DNA from: JAJFUE01 sp041687335
GTDB lineage: Bacteria; Sumerlaeota; Sumerlaeia; MVZB01
Reading direction: 5' to 3'
DNA length: 64,000 nt
Assembly: GCA_041687335.1 (NCBI GenBank)
Contig: JAWLCE010000005.1
Coordinates: forward strand, 1-64,000
The position numbers and the translations under genes are program-made. This document shows positions 42,054-50,595 of the stretch, in pieces. The notes under the pieces were generated by a model. It made no database searches. It saw nothing but the letters and a program-made list of their open reading frames with translations, and was not told where the DNA came from. Numbering within the stretch: the stretch's first letter is position 1; each line of letters starts with the position of its first letter.

Positions 42054-43649
42054 TCAGATGCTTGGGGCGACGATCTTCTTTTCCTTCTTGGCGGGCTTGC
42101 GGCCGCGCTCGCTGGCCAGGGCGACGATGTTCATGGCGTGGCTGGTGGCCTCGATGGCGGCGACGAGCTGATCGCTGTTGACGCCGCGGGTCTTGATGCC
42201 GCCCTCCCAGAGGATGGTCGTCTCCACCAGCGCGTCGGTCTTGCCGCCGGGGGGGATGCGGACGGTGTAGTCGATCAGGCGTGGCAGGGCGAAGCCGAGG
42301 GTGCCCTCGAGGGTGCGCAGGGCCTTGACGAAGGCATCGTAGCCGCCGTCGCCGGTGGCGGTGGCCTGGAATTCCTTGTCGCGGTAGCGGGCGAGGATCG
42401 AGGCGGCCGGGCGCAGGCCCTTGTTGCTGACGACCATGAAGTCCTTGATCTCGAAGACCCGCTCCTCGGGGGCCTCGAGCACGTCGGAGATGATGAAGGG
42501 CAGGTCCTCGGCGGTGATCGTCTTCTTCATGTCGGCCAAGCCGACGATCTTGTCGAGCAGCAGCTTCTTCTGGTCGGCCGTCAATTCGATGCCGAGCTTG
42601 GCGAGGTTGAAGTCGAGGCTGGCCTTGCCCATCAGCTTGCCCATGGCATAGGTGCGCTTGCGGCCGAAGCGGTCGGGGGTGAGGCGGCTGACGTAGAGGC
42701 TGCCCTTCTTGTCGCCGTCGGCGTGGATGCCGGCGGTCTGGGTGAAGACGTCCTCGCCGGTGATCGGCTTGTTCCAGGCGATGCGCTTGCCGGTGAAGAC
42801 CTCGGTGAGGCGGCCGACCTCGGCCAGGCGCTTCTCGACGATGGAGCTGCGCATGCCGTAGAAGTCGCGGGCGGCGACGACGACCTCATCGAGGGGGGAG
42901 TTGCCGGCGCGCTCGCCCAGGCCGTTGATCGTGACGTGCAGCGCGCGCACGCCGGCGCGCAGGGCGGCCATGCAGTTGGCGGTGGCGAGGCCGTAGTCGT
43001 TGTGGCCGTGGAAGTCGAACCACTGGCCGGGATAGCGCGCGACGAGGGAGGCGATGAAATCGTAGACCTGCAGGGGCTGGAGCAGGCCGAGGGTATCGGG
43101 CAGCATGATGCGGCGGAAGGGGAGCTGGCGCAGGCCGTCGATCATGGCGTGGACGTGGTCGGGGGAGTCGAGCATGCCGCCGGACCAGTCCTCGAGGTAG
43201 ACGTTGAACTCGACGCCGCGCGAGGCGCCGTAGCGGACGGTGCGCTCGATGTCGGCGAGATGCTCGGCGCATTTCTTGCCGAGCTGCTTTTCGCAGTGCT
43301 TGCGCGAGCCCTTGGTGAGCAGGTTGATGACGCGGCCGCCGGCGGCCTCGACCCAGTCCACCGAGGCCTTGTGGTCGACGAAGCCCAGGACCTCGATGCG
43401 CTCGAGCATTCCGGCGCGGCGGGCCCAGTCGCAGATCGAGCGCAGGGTGGCGTGCTCGCCGTCGCTGACGCGGGCGGAGGCGACCTCGATGCGGTCGACC
43501 TTGAGGGTCTCGAGCAGGGCACGGGCGATGGCGAGCTTCTCCTCGGCCAGAATCGAGACGCCCTCGGTCTGTTCGCCGTCGCGCAGGGTGGTGTCCATCA
43601 CCTCGAACTGACGATGGGGGGTCATCTCGCTGGCGGGTCGCTGTTTCAT
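42054..43649 (-). CDS. Citramalate/2-isopropylmalate synthase family enzyme (DRE-TIM metallolyase with LeuA regulatory domain)
   Basis: 531 aa from the ATG at 43649; no strong ribosome-binding site is seen and an ATG at 43625 is possible. MDTTLRDGEQTEGVS (about 18-32) is the HMGL-like catalytic block. VHVTINGLGERAGNSPLDEVV-like sequence, the His pair in FDFHGHNDYGLA and GIHADGD follow. The C-terminal 130 residues are an allosteric LeuA dimer domain. The enzyme joins acetyl-CoA to pyruvate or 2-oxoisovalerate for isoleucine or leucine synthesis. The subtype resembles the EVMDTTLRDGEQT group of Bacteroidetes-like (R)-citramalate synthases, but substrate choice cannot be read with confidence. 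Confidence 0.88.
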   Translation of the reverse strand: MKQRPASEMTPHRQFEVMDTTLRDGEQTEGVSILAEEKLAIARALLETLKVDRIEVASARVSDGEHATLRSICDWARRAGMLERIEVLGFVDHKASVDWVEAAGGRVINLLTKGSRKHCEKQLGKKCAEHLADIERTVRYGASRGVEFNVYLEDWSGGMLDSPDHVHAMIDGLRQLPFRRIMLPDTLGLLQPLQVYDFIASLVARYPGQWFDFHGHNDYGLATANCMAALRAGVRALHVTINGLGERAGNSPLDEVVVAARDFYGMRSSIVEKRLAEVGRLTEVFTGKRIAWNKPITGEDVFTQTAGIHADGDKKGSLYVSRLTPDRFGRKRTYAMGKLMGKASLDFNLAKLGIELTADQKKLLLDKIVGLADMKKTITAEDLPFIISDVLEAPEERVFEIKDFMVVSNKGLRPAASILARYRDKEFQATATGDGGYDAFVKALRTLEGTLGFALPRLIDYTVRIPPGGKTDALVETTILWEGGIKTRGVNSDQLVAAIEATSHAMNIVALASERGRKPAKKEKKIVAPSI

Positions 43650-43798
43650 GGGTGCCGTCGCTTGCCTTGAAAAATGGCCGTTTTTCCGCCCCGGCGGGGT
43701 TGTTCGCAGGCGCCGCCGCGGTGGGAACGGGTTCGCCACATTCTAAACCCCTGGGGGAGGGGCCTCAATGCAATTCTGGCGCAAGCGCCGCCCGCGTT

Positions 43799-43842
43799 TT
43801 TGTCGCAAAGACGCGAAGCATGATCCAGAGGACGCAAAGGGG
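43799..43842. repeat. GCAAAG-family extragenic repeat copy
   Basis: TTTGTCGCAAAGACGCGAAGC and, after a short gap, CAGAGGACGCAAAGG: the same family as 7.2, 27.8, 49.2 and 61.1 kb. It lies between two minus-strand genes. Confidence 0.7.
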
Positions 43843-43853
43843 GAGGAGAGTAT

Positions 43854-45032
43854 TCAGACCTTCAAGTTGGGCTTTTCGAATTTCACATCGGCGGCGGCGA
43901 GCTGTTGCTCGACGGCGACCAGCACGCGCTCGGTGGCGACCTGGTCCTGGCAGTGGGGGGACTTATCGCAGGCGCGGCGGTAGCAGGGGGCGCAGTCGAT
44001 CGTGGTGACGACCTTGGCGCCGCGGCCATACATCTCAATCTCGGGGGCGCTGGTGGGGCCGAAGATGGCGACGGCGCGCCGGCCGGTGGCGAGCGCCAGG
44101 TGCATGGCGAGGGTATCGCCCGAGACGACCACCGCGCAGCGCTCGATGAGCGCGGCGAAGGCGCCCAGGTCGAGGTCGCCGCCGGCGGTCAGCACCGTGG
44201 CGCCGGCCTTGCGGGCGGCGGCGGCGATCCGCTCCATGAGGGCGGTCTCGTCGGGGCCGCCAAGGAGGACCGGCCGCAGGTGGGGATGCTGGTGAGCCAG
44301 CTGGAGGATCAGGTCGACGTAGCCCTGCTCGCGCCAGGCCTTGTTGGCGAAGACCGCCCCCGCGCCGGCGTTGAGCCCGAGCAGGACTTGGCCGGGGCGG
44401 GCACCGATTTGCTCGAGCCGCTGGGCGGCGCTGGCGCGATCGGCGGGGGTAGGCTCGATGCGGTAAGGCTGGCCGCGCCACTCCAGCCCGAGCGCCTCGT
44501 GGATCAGCTGGGGATAGCTCTTGCGGTTGCGGTGGAACTTCTCATCGTCGTCGAGGCCGAGCCGGAAGTAGTCGTGGGCCTGCTCGTTGAGCGGGTAGAC
44601 GGTGCCGTAGCGCGAGACGCCGATGCCGAGCCGCTGCCCGGCGCGCGGCAGGAGGGCGGCGGCGGCGGGGCCGGGCTCCTTGTCCAGGCTCAGCACGAGG
44701 TCGAAATGCTCGACGGCGAGATGGGCAAGGGCCTCGGCGCCAAAAGTCAGGACGCGGTCGACGCCGGGCATGCGCTCGACCAGCGGGCGGGCGGCGGGCG
44801 AGGTCAGCCAGGTGACGTGGGGCGGGTCGTCGGACTGCGTCAGGGTGGGGAGCAGACAGGCGGTGCGGACGACGTCGCCGAGGGCGGCGAGCTTGACGAT
44901 CAGCACGCGCCGGCCCATCGGGGCGTAGTGGGGGCAGCCTTCGCAGAGGCGCGCGAAACTGCAGGGACGGTCGCCGCGGAAGTGGCGGCAATCGAGATGA
45001 AGAAACAGTCCCTGTGCCGGTGGAAGGTTCAT
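43854..45032 (-). CDS. ADP-heptose:LPS heptosyltransferase-like protein (GT9)
   Basis: 392 aa. A short N-terminal Cys cluster (CRHFRGDRPC followed by C..C within ten residues) precedes the GT-B fold; such clusters occur in one GT9 subgroup and may bind metal. VLIVKLAALGDVVRTACLLP is the family's first block; LGLNAGAGAVFANKAW, VLLGGPDE, VVSGDTLAMHLALATGRRAVAIFGPTS form the donor-binding half. It probably adds a heptose-like sugar to a lipid-linked core. A second Cys group near the C-terminus (CAPCYRRACDKSPHCQ) is notable. No heptose synthesis gene is nearby. Confidence 0.88.
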   Translation of the reverse strand: MNLPPAQGLFLHLDCRHFRGDRPCSFARLCEGCPHYAPMGRRVLIVKLAALGDVVRTACLLPTLTQSDDPPHVTWLTSPAARPLVERMPGVDRVLTFGAEALAHLAVEHFDLVLSLDKEPGPAAAALLPRAGQRLGIGVSRYGTVYPLNEQAHDYFRLGLDDDEKFHRNRKSYPQLIHEALGLEWRGQPYRIEPTPADRASAAQRLEQIGARPGQVLLGLNAGAGAVFANKAWREQGYVDLILQLAHQHPHLRPVLLGGPDETALMERIAAAARKAGATVLTAGGDLDLGAFAALIERCAVVVSGDTLAMHLALATGRRAVAIFGPTSAPEIEMYGRGAKVVTTIDCAPCYRRACDKSPHCQDQVATERVLVAVEQQLAAADVKFEKPNLKV

Positions 45033-45130
45033 TTGCTAGAATCTAAAGTGATGGATGGTGCCGCCCAAGTAAAGCTGAATCAGCGGCTTGGGTCTCAATG
45101 AGATTCTTGATCGCTTTGGGATGAGTTGCA

Positions 45131-45856
45131 ATGGGAAAGATCAAGCGCCGCAGTTACCGCCTGGCGCGCCGCGGTCGCATTCTGTTCGTGAGCGGGCTGT
45201 TGGCGATGCTGCCGATGGTGGTGACGTTCTATCTGGTTTGGTGGATCGGGGCGGGGGTGGACATGGCGCTGCGGCGGGTCTTGCCCGAGACCGTGGAGCA
45301 TATCCCGGGGCTGGGTATCCTGACGGCGCTGGTGCTGATTCTGCTGGCGGGACTGTGGGTCAACCTGTGGCTGGGCCAGCGCCTGCTCGACCTGGCCGAT
45401 TATCTGCTCAACCGGATTCCAGTGGTGCGGGCGGTCTATGGCTCGACGCGGGACCTGCTGGACCTGGTGACGCATTCGCGCCAGCAGGAGTTCAACCAGG
45501 TGGTGACGCTCGACATCGGTGGCATGCGGATGTTCGGGTTCGTCACGCGCGAGGACCTGGAGGGGCTGCCCGAGGGGGTGGCCGAGCCGGGGATGGTGGC
45601 CATCTACCTGCCGATGGCCTATCAGATCGGGGGCTATACGATTCTGGTGCAGCGCGACCGGCTGCATGCGGTGGATATGTCGCTGCAGTCGGCCCTGCGT
45701 TTCATCCTGACGGCGGGGGTATCCAAGGAGACGATGGAAAACGGCACGGCCAGCGACCGGATGGCCGAGCAGACGCGCGTGCTGACCGAGCGTCAGAAGG
45801 ACAAGCTGCGCCAGGACGGGGGAACGAAGCCACCCGAGATCGGGGATGGCATATGA
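45131..45856 (+). CDS. DUF502 family membrane protein
   Basis: 241 aa. A basic N-terminus is followed by two membrane helices (about 18-40 and 62-84), with GLGILTALVLILLAGL, then a soluble domain. RIPVVRAVYGSTRDLLDLV, FNQVVTLDIGGMRMFGFVT and GMVAIYLPMAYQIGGYTILV are the hallmark blocks of DUF502. Its role is not known; related proteins occur in many bacteria and plants (COV family). The C-terminal 40 residues are charged and non-conserved. Confidence 0.9.
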   Translation: MGKIKRRSYRLARRGRILFVSGLLAMLPMVVTFYLVWWIGAGVDMALRRVLPETVEHIPGLGILTALVLILLAGLWVNLWLGQRLLDLADYLLNRIPVVRAVYGSTRDLLDLVTHSRQQEFNQVVTLDIGGMRMFGFVTREDLEGLPEGVAEPGMVAIYLPMAYQIGGYTILVQRDRLHAVDMSLQSALRFILTAGVSKETMENGTASDRMAEQTRVLTERQKDKLRQDGGTKPPEIGDGI

Positions 45857-45933
45857 GTGAAAGGGTGCAAGGACGGAAGAGCTGACATAAAATGAGGCGA
45901 GCTCAAACAGCACCCGAAGTGATGGAGCGAGTG

Positions 45934-46332
45934 ATGGCCAGTGACATGATTCATGAGTTTCTCAAGGCGCGGCCGGTGGCGGTGGTGGGGGCCTCCAACA
46001 ACCGCTCAAAGTATGGCAACATCATCCTGCGCGATCTGCGTGGGCGCGGTTGGCGCGATGTCTACGCGGTCCATCCGGCGCAGGCGGTCATCGAGGGTGA
46101 GCCGGGGTATCCGTCGCTGGCGGAGTGCCCGCGCCGGCCGGAACTGGCGGTTCTGGTGGTGCCGTCGGCGGTGGGGGTGCGGGTGGTGGAGCAGGCGGCG
46201 GAACTGGGCGTGGGACGCATCTGGCTGCAGCCGGGGGCGGACTCACCGGAGGTGATCGAACGGGCGCGCCAACTGGGGCTGCGGACGGTGCAGGCCTGCA
46301 TCATGGTGCAGGCCGAGCGGATGGGGGCCTGA
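45934..46332 (+). CDS. CoA-binding protein (YccU type)
   Basis: 132 aa from the ATG at 45934, which has GGAG 7 bp upstream; in-frame ATGs at 45892 and 45922 are less well placed. A single Rossmann CoA-binding domain: PVAVVGASNNRSKYGN, VYAVHPAQAVIEGEPGYPSL, LAVLVVPSAVGVRVVEQAAELGVGRIWLQPGADSPEVIERA and the Cys in VQACIMV. The family resembles the CoA-binding domain of succinyl-CoA/acyl-CoA synthetases; its role is not settled. Strong G-over-C skew of the plus strand ends right after this gene. Confidence 0.88.
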   Translation: MASDMIHEFLKARPVAVVGASNNRSKYGNIILRDLRGRGWRDVYAVHPAQAVIEGEPGYPSLAECPRRPELAVLVVPSAVGVRVVEQAAELGVGRIWLQPGADSPEVIERARQLGLRTVQACIMVQAERMGA

Positions 46333-46336
46333 CCGG

Positions 46337-46353
46337 GGCAAGGCGCCCTTGCC
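46337..46353. terminator. Short GC hairpin after the CoA-binding gene
   Basis: GGCAAGG-CGC-CCTTGCC forms a 7-bp stem right after the stop at 46332. There is no T-run, so it may be a weak or factor-assisted terminator. It lies close to the point where the strand composition changes. Confidence 0.4.
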
Positions 46354-46358
46354 GGTGC

Positions 46359-46387
46359 TTGTGATCGGGACGCGAATCGACTATAAG
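46359..46387 (+). promoter_or_regulatory. Sigma70-type promoter of the receiver-domain gene
   Basis: TTGTGA (46359-46364), 17-bp spacer, TATAAG (46382-46387). Transcription would begin near 46394. This favours the ATG at 46444 over the in-frame ATG at 46390, which would lie upstream of the transcript. Confidence 0.55.
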
Positions 46388-46443
46388 GTATGGAACGACC
46401 GCCCGCCGACGCGGCGGTTTACAAGTTGTTCCTGGATAAAAAA

Positions 46444-46902
46444 ATGTTTGAGTTTCTGCGCCGCAAGCCTGCCGCTCCCGCCGAACCGGCTCCCCGTCCG
46501 CCCGATGCGCGCCCGCTGATCGCGTTGATCGAGGACGAGGAAGATATCCTCCAACTGCTGACCATGGCCATGGAGCAGGCCGGCTGGGAGGTGGCCGTGG
46601 CCAGGGACGGCATACTGGGGTTGGAACTGGTGCGCCGGCGCCGGCCCGACCTGGTGGTGCTCGACATCAAGATGCCGCGGATGAATGGATATCAGGTGCT
46701 GACGCGGCTGCATCTGGACTCGACGCTGGTCCGAATCCCGGTGATCGTGATGACGAGCCAGGCGGCCGGGGAAAAGCTCAGCGACGAGGAATGGGCGCGC
46801 CGGCTGCGGGTCAATCGCTTTATTTCGAAGCCGTTTTCGCCCGAACAAATGGTTGAGCTGGTCCGCGAGGAGCTGGGGCGGCCCACCTCACCTCAACCGT
46901 AA
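46444..46902 (+). CDS. Single-domain response regulator (receiver protein)
   Basis: 152 aa from the ATG at 46444. After a Pro/Ala-rich N-terminus of about 22 residues comes one CheY-like receiver domain: acidic pair in LIEDEEDIL (30-34), phospho-acceptor Asp74 in LVVLDIKMPRMNGY, Thr in VIVMTSQA, and Lys in FISKPFSPEQM. No output domain is present, so it acts through protein contacts. No histidine kinase adjoins; the nearest in the window is at 54893. The strand composition around this gene is mixed. Confidence 0.9.
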   Translation: MFEFLRRKPAAPAEPAPRPPDARPLIALIEDEEDILQLLTMAMEQAGWEVAVARDGILGLELVRRRRPDLVVLDIKMPRMNGYQVLTRLHLDSTLVRIPVIVMTSQAAGEKLSDEEWARRLRVNRFISKPFSPEQMVELVREELGRPTSPQP

Positions 46903-46955
46903 TCGGCCGGCACTCGGGTGTGGCAACGGGTTGCGCCCAAACCGCCCCGCAAGGG

Positions 46956-47657
46956 TCAATCCCTCAAAAACCGATACTTCAGGATCACCCACAGCGAGGC
47001 GAAACCGTCGGCCCAGTAGATCTTCTTGCCCTCGGCCTTGCCGCGCGGCTCATAGTAGATCGGAATTTCGACGATCCGGTTGCCGCGCTTGATCAGCTTG
47101 ACCGCGAGCTCGACGGTAAAGGCGAAATGGTTGTTCTCCAGCGGCATGTCGCGCACCGCCGCCAGCCGAAAGACCTGATAGCAGGTCTCGACGTCGGTCA
47201 GCTTGGTTCTGAAAAAAAAGTTCACCGCAATGTTGATGACGCGGTTGCCCCAGTATTGCAGGAACGTCATCTTCGGCCGCCCCGAGAGGAACCGCGAGCC
47301 GAAGACGACCTCGCAGCGTTCCGCCTCCAGCGGCTCGATCAGCGCCGGATAGTCGGCCGGGTCCAGCTCCAGATCGGCGTCCTGAAAGATGACGATCTCG
47401 CCGCGCGCCACCGCCAAGCCTTCCTTGATGGCGCGGCCGCGCCCGCGCGGGGCCGGCTCATAGATGACGCGCGTGCGCTCGCGGCGCGCCTCCTCGGCCA
47501 GCAGCTCGCGTGTGCCGTCGGTGCTGCCGCCGTCGACGACGATGATTTCCATGTCGATCGGCACCGCGCGCACACGCTCCAGAATCTCGCGAATGGTGCG
47601 CGCCTCATTGTAGACCGGCACGATGACCGAGAGCTTGACCGGCGCCCCTTGGGTCAT
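46956..47657 (-). CDS. Glycosyltransferase family 2, DPM1/polyprenyl-phosphate sugar synthase-like
   Basis: 233 aa. LSVIVPVYNEARTIREILE, IIVVDGGSTDGTRELL, RGRGRAIKEGLAVARGEIVIFQDADLEL and GSRFLSG are the blocks of the dolichyl-phosphate mannose synthase group. Then come ETCYQVFR and IPIYYEPRGKAEGKKI. It lacks clear membrane helices (one hydrophobic stretch, NRVINIAVNFFF). It could make the polyprenyl-phosphate sugar used by a PMT/ArnT-like enzyme such as the one at 24948-27695, though that link is inference. Its start overlaps the stop of ridA by one base. Confidence 0.9.
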   Translation of the reverse strand: MTQGAPVKLSVIVPVYNEARTIREILERVRAVPIDMEIIVVDGGSTDGTRELLAEEARRERTRVIYEPAPRGRGRAIKEGLAVARGEIVIFQDADLELDPADYPALIEPLEAERCEVVFGSRFLSGRPKMTFLQYWGNRVINIAVNFFFRTKLTDVETCYQVFRLAAVRDMPLENNHFAFTVELAVKLIKRGNRIVEIPIYYEPRGKAEGKKIYWADGFASLWVILKYRFLRD

Positions 47658-48079
47658 CAGAACCGGCTGGCTCCAAACTGATTGTCCTCGCTCTTGCAGG
47701 TCGCGACCACGTCGATGCCGACACGTGCGCCCAGCGGCAGGCCGGCCACCTGAACCGCCGTGCGCGCCGGCGGCTCGAAGTTGAAATGCTCGGCGTAGAC
47801 TTTGTTCACCGCCGCCATGTCGCCCGGATCGACATAGTAGACCCCGACCCGCACGACGCGCGCAATCGCCGAGCCCACCGCCTCAAGGATCGCCTCGACG
47901 TTCTTGAGCGTGCGCTCGGCCTGGGCCGCCGTGTCGCCGCCGACCAGTTGGCCGGTCTGGGGGTCGAGCGCAATCTGCATCGAAAGGAAAACCTGGTTGC
48001 CGCTCTTGATCGCCTGACTGTAGGGCCCGACCGGCCGGGGCGCGGTCGAGGTCTCGACGATGGTCCTGTGCTCGTTCAT
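47657..48079 (-). CDS. ridA: RidA family enamine/imine deaminase
   Basis: 140 aa from the ATG at 48079, with GGAGG 7 bp upstream. It hydrolyses reactive 2-aminoacrylate-type enamines formed by PLP enzymes. RPVGPYSQAIKSGNQVFLS, the loop with AAQAERTLKNVEAILEAVGS, VYYVDPGDM and PPARTAVQVAGLPLGARVGID contain the conserved Arg and Glu positions. The 15-residue tail is extra. It is sandwiched between a membrane protein and a GT2 gene with overlapping ends (4 bp and 1 bp), so all three are co-translated. Confidence 0.92.
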   Translation of the reverse strand: MNEHRTIVETSTAPRPVGPYSQAIKSGNQVFLSMQIALDPQTGQLVGGDTAAQAERTLKNVEAILEAVGSAIARVVRVGVYYVDPGDMAAVNKVYAEHFNFEPPARTAVQVAGLPLGARVGIDVVATCKSEDNQFGASRF

Positions 48080-48843
48080 CGGCTGGCCTCCGTGAGCGTT
48101 TTCGATTGGATATCTTCTTGATCTTCCGAGCGCGTTCCCCGCAGGGGTGCCAGCGCCGCCACGAGGCATCCGGCCCCCGCCGCCACAAGCGGCACCGATG
48201 CGTCCAGCGGCAAGCCAACCAGCCACGCCGGAACCAGCGCCAAGGGCGCCGCCACGGCCGCCGCCATCGCCGTCAGGAGCGACTCGGGTAAACCGGGTGT
48301 GGGCAGGCGACGGAGCGCCAGGCTGCCGGCCAGACCCACCAGCAGCAGGAAGATGCCCAGCCCGCCCGTGAAGGCCTGATAAAGCCGCTTGTGCTCCGCC
48401 AGCGGGCGAGCGTCATGGAACGCCAGCCAGCCGCCCTGGTCTTCGACTTGATAAATCAATGGCTGGAGCGGCGTCAGGGGATTGCGTGGGCGCAACTCGA
48501 GCATCCACGGCATCCAGCCCGACTCCGGCGGCAGCACCTGCTCGAGCAGTCGCCCCGGCATGCGCTGACTGATCAAATCGGCCTGTTCCGCGGGCGCCAG
48601 CCATGTGGCGATCATGCTCTCGCCGGACAGCGTAGCCGCCGCCTCGCGCCGCTCCGGCTCGCTCAGGTTGCGCTCGGGCACCAGCAGCACGACATTGTGG
48701 CGCCCCAGGTGGGCATGCCAACTGCTCATCGCCAGCCAACCGGCGCCCGCCGCGAGCCCCATCACCAGCGCCACCAGCAGCGTGACCCAGGGGCGCGGCC
48801 GCCCAAGCGATGAAACCCATGATGATGACGGCCCATGATCCAT
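48076..48843 (-). CDS. Four-helix membrane protein, distantly FtsX-like
   Basis: 255 aa. An N-terminal helix (about 19-41) is followed by an external domain of about 115 residues with LLEQVLPPESGWMPWMLELR and NPLTPLQP, and then three helices (about 160-180, 190-215, 218-238). This order (one helix, large external domain, three helices) and the LG/LP...P segment recall FtsX, the division-linked ABC permease. No ftsE lies near, and the similarity is weak. Its ridA overlap (4 bp) suggests co-translation. Function unknown. Confidence 0.6.
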   Translation of the reverse strand: MDHGPSSSWVSSLGRPRPWVTLLVALVMGLAAGAGWLAMSSWHAHLGRHNVVLLVPERNLSEPERREAAATLSGESMIATWLAPAEQADLISQRMPGRLLEQVLPPESGWMPWMLELRPRNPLTPLQPLIYQVEDQGGWLAFHDARPLAEHKRLYQAFTGGLGIFLLLVGLAGSLALRRLPTPGLPESLLTAMAAAVAAPLALVPAWLVGLPLDASVPLVAAGAGCLVAALAPLRGTRSEDQEDIQSKTLTEASR

Positions 48844-49284
48844 GCGCGCCCAAGGCCCCTCCCGGCCATGTTATAGAGTGCATCGCCGCGCCCGGCGACG
48901 CCACATCGAAATCAGTTGGAAGAATATTTTGGGTTGCGTCGCGGTTGATCGGATTCAAAACCCGCCCCAGCACGTCACTCAAAAGGGCGGGATTGGATCC
49001 TCTCTGAACACCTATCTTTCGTTTTCTTGTTATCCTGCGAAGTTTCTGCCGCCCCTTCATGGCTCTGATGAACTGGGCGCTGGACCGGGGGTTCCCTGCG
49101 GTCACCCCCGGCTACTCGCGGTCGCCCCTTCGGGGCTGGGTTTTTGACGGAATGGGTAGGGAAACAACCCGAGGCTTTCAGTCCCCAACTCCGATCCTCA
49201 TCCAAGTTGATTACTTTGCGCTTTCTCTGCGTCCTCTGCGCCTTGGCGGTTCAATCTTCTGATCTGCTCGCCGCTGCGGGCGAA
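48844..49284. repeat. Intergenic region with two repeat elements
   Basis: No gene is supported. Positions 49050-49145 resemble a degenerate family-A element (GCCGCCCCTTCATGGCT, then GGGGGTTCCCTGCGGTCACCCCC, then CGCCCCTTCGGGGCTGGGTTTTT). Positions 49210-49255 are an inverted GCAAAG-family copy (TTTGCGCTTTCTCTGCGTCC, then TCTGCGCCTTGGCGG). The rest (48844-49050) shows no clear structure. Confidence 0.7.
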
Positions 49285-50595
49285 TCACCCCCCCAGAGGC
49301 TGCCCCGCATGCAAGGCCATCTCGCCAAAGCAGGTCGTGCCGGCTTCAATCTTGCGTCCGTAGCGACTGACGTCGACGTAGGGGTAGACCAGACTGTTGC
49401 GGCCGACGCGGATGCCATCATCGATCTCGGCGCCCTTGCCGATGACAACCGTGCCGCGGCTCATCAGGTCGGGGCGGATGTCGTTGGGCTTCTCGCCCAG
49501 CTCGGGGTCGCCGATGACCGCCCCGCGGCCGATCCGGCAGTGCTTGTCGATGATCACGTCCTCGAGCACCGCTCCGCTCTCGACGGTCACGTCGTGCAGC
49601 AGGATCGAGCGGTGGACGCGCGCCCCGCGTCCGATCCTCACGCCGGGGGAGAGAATCGACTCCGTCACCTCCCCCTCGACAACCACCCCGCGGCTCAGCA
49701 GCGAGCGCCGGGCCGAGCCCTCGGCGATGCGCGCCGGGTGCTGCTTGGCCAGCGGGATCTGGTCCATGTTGGTGCGCAGCCCCCAGCCCGCGATGTCGAG
49801 CGGCGAGGCCGGGTCCAGCGCTTCCATTGATGTATCCATGTAGGCCGGGATCGTGCCGACGTCGCGCCAGTAGCCATCGAAGTCATAGTTATAGACCGGC
49901 TCGCCCCGGTCGATCAGCCGGGGGATGATGTCGCCGCCGAAGTCATGGCGCGAGTCAGGGTCGGCTTGGTCCTCCTGCAGGGCCTCGATCAGTCCCGGCA
50001 GGTCGAAGATATAGATGCCCAGCGAGGCCTTGTTGCTCAGCGGGTTCTTCTTGGGCTTCTCCTGAAAGCGCACGATGCGACCCGAGCCGTCGCAGACCAT
50101 CAACCCAAAGCGGCTGGTGTCCTCCCAGGGCACTTCCTGGGTGGCCAGCGTCAGGCGCGCCTTTTGCGCCCGGTGCATCTCGAGCATCGGGCGATAGTCC
50201 ATTTTGTAAATGTGGTCGCCCGAGAGGATCAGGACCTCGGTGCATTCGGGGAAGCGCTTGATGAACTCGATGTTGCGGTAGACCGCATCGGCGGTGTTGC
50301 TGTAGAACGCCGAGTCCTTCTCGCCGGTGTGCGGCGAGAGGACCTTGAGCTTGCGCCCCATCCGCGACAGCCCCCACCACTCGCCCATCCCCAGGTGATC
50401 GGCCAGCGAATAGGGCCGGTATTGGGTCACCACCCCGACCCAGCGCGCCCCCGAGTGCATGGCGTTTGAAAGGGTGAAATCGATGATGCGGTAGATGCCG
50501 CCGAAGGGCACGGCCGGCTTGGCGCGCCGGTTGGCCAGCACCGACAGGCGCGTCCCTTCGCCGCCGGCCATGATGATGGTCAGAACCTTGTTCAC
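49285..50595 (-). CDS. glgC: Glucose-1-phosphate adenylyltransferase
   Basis: 436 aa from a GTG at 50595 with AAGGA about 10 bp upstream. It makes ADP-glucose for glycogen. The nucleotidyltransferase domain shows TIIMAGGEGTRLSVLANRRAKPAVPFGG-type sequence, YRPYSLADHL, ILSGDHIYKMDY, RFGLMVCDGSGRI and FQEKP. The C-terminal left-handed beta-helix (about 300-420) carries the hexapeptide repeats (ILSPGVRIGRGARVHRSIL). Length and motifs are complete. It is divergent from a GalT-like gene whose active site hints at ADP-glucose use. Confidence 0.95.
   Translation of the reverse strand: MNKVLTIIMAGGEGTRLSVLANRRAKPAVPFGGIYRIIDFTLSNAMHSGARWVGVVTQYRPYSLADHLGMGEWWGLSRMGRKLKVLSPHTGEKDSAFYSNTADAVYRNIEFIKRFPECTEVLILSGDHIYKMDYRPMLEMHRAQKARLTLATQEVPWEDTSRFGLMVCDGSGRIVRFQEKPKKNPLSNKASLGIYIFDLPGLIEALQEDQADPDSRHDFGGDIIPRLIDRGEPVYNYDFDGYWRDVGTIPAYMDTSMEALDPASPLDIAGWGLRTNMDQIPLAKQHPARIAEGSARRSLLSRGVVVEGEVTESILSPGVRIGRGARVHRSILLHDVTVESGAVLEDVIIDKHCRIGRGAVIGDPELGEKPNDIRPDLMSRGTVVIGKGAEIDDGIRVGRNSLVYPYVDVSRYGRKIEAGTTCFGEMALHAGQPLGG

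Noticed and set aside
46390..46443. ATG at 46390 as start of the receiver protein
   Set aside because: It overlaps the initiation zone of the best promoter (46359-46387), and the additional residues show no similarity.
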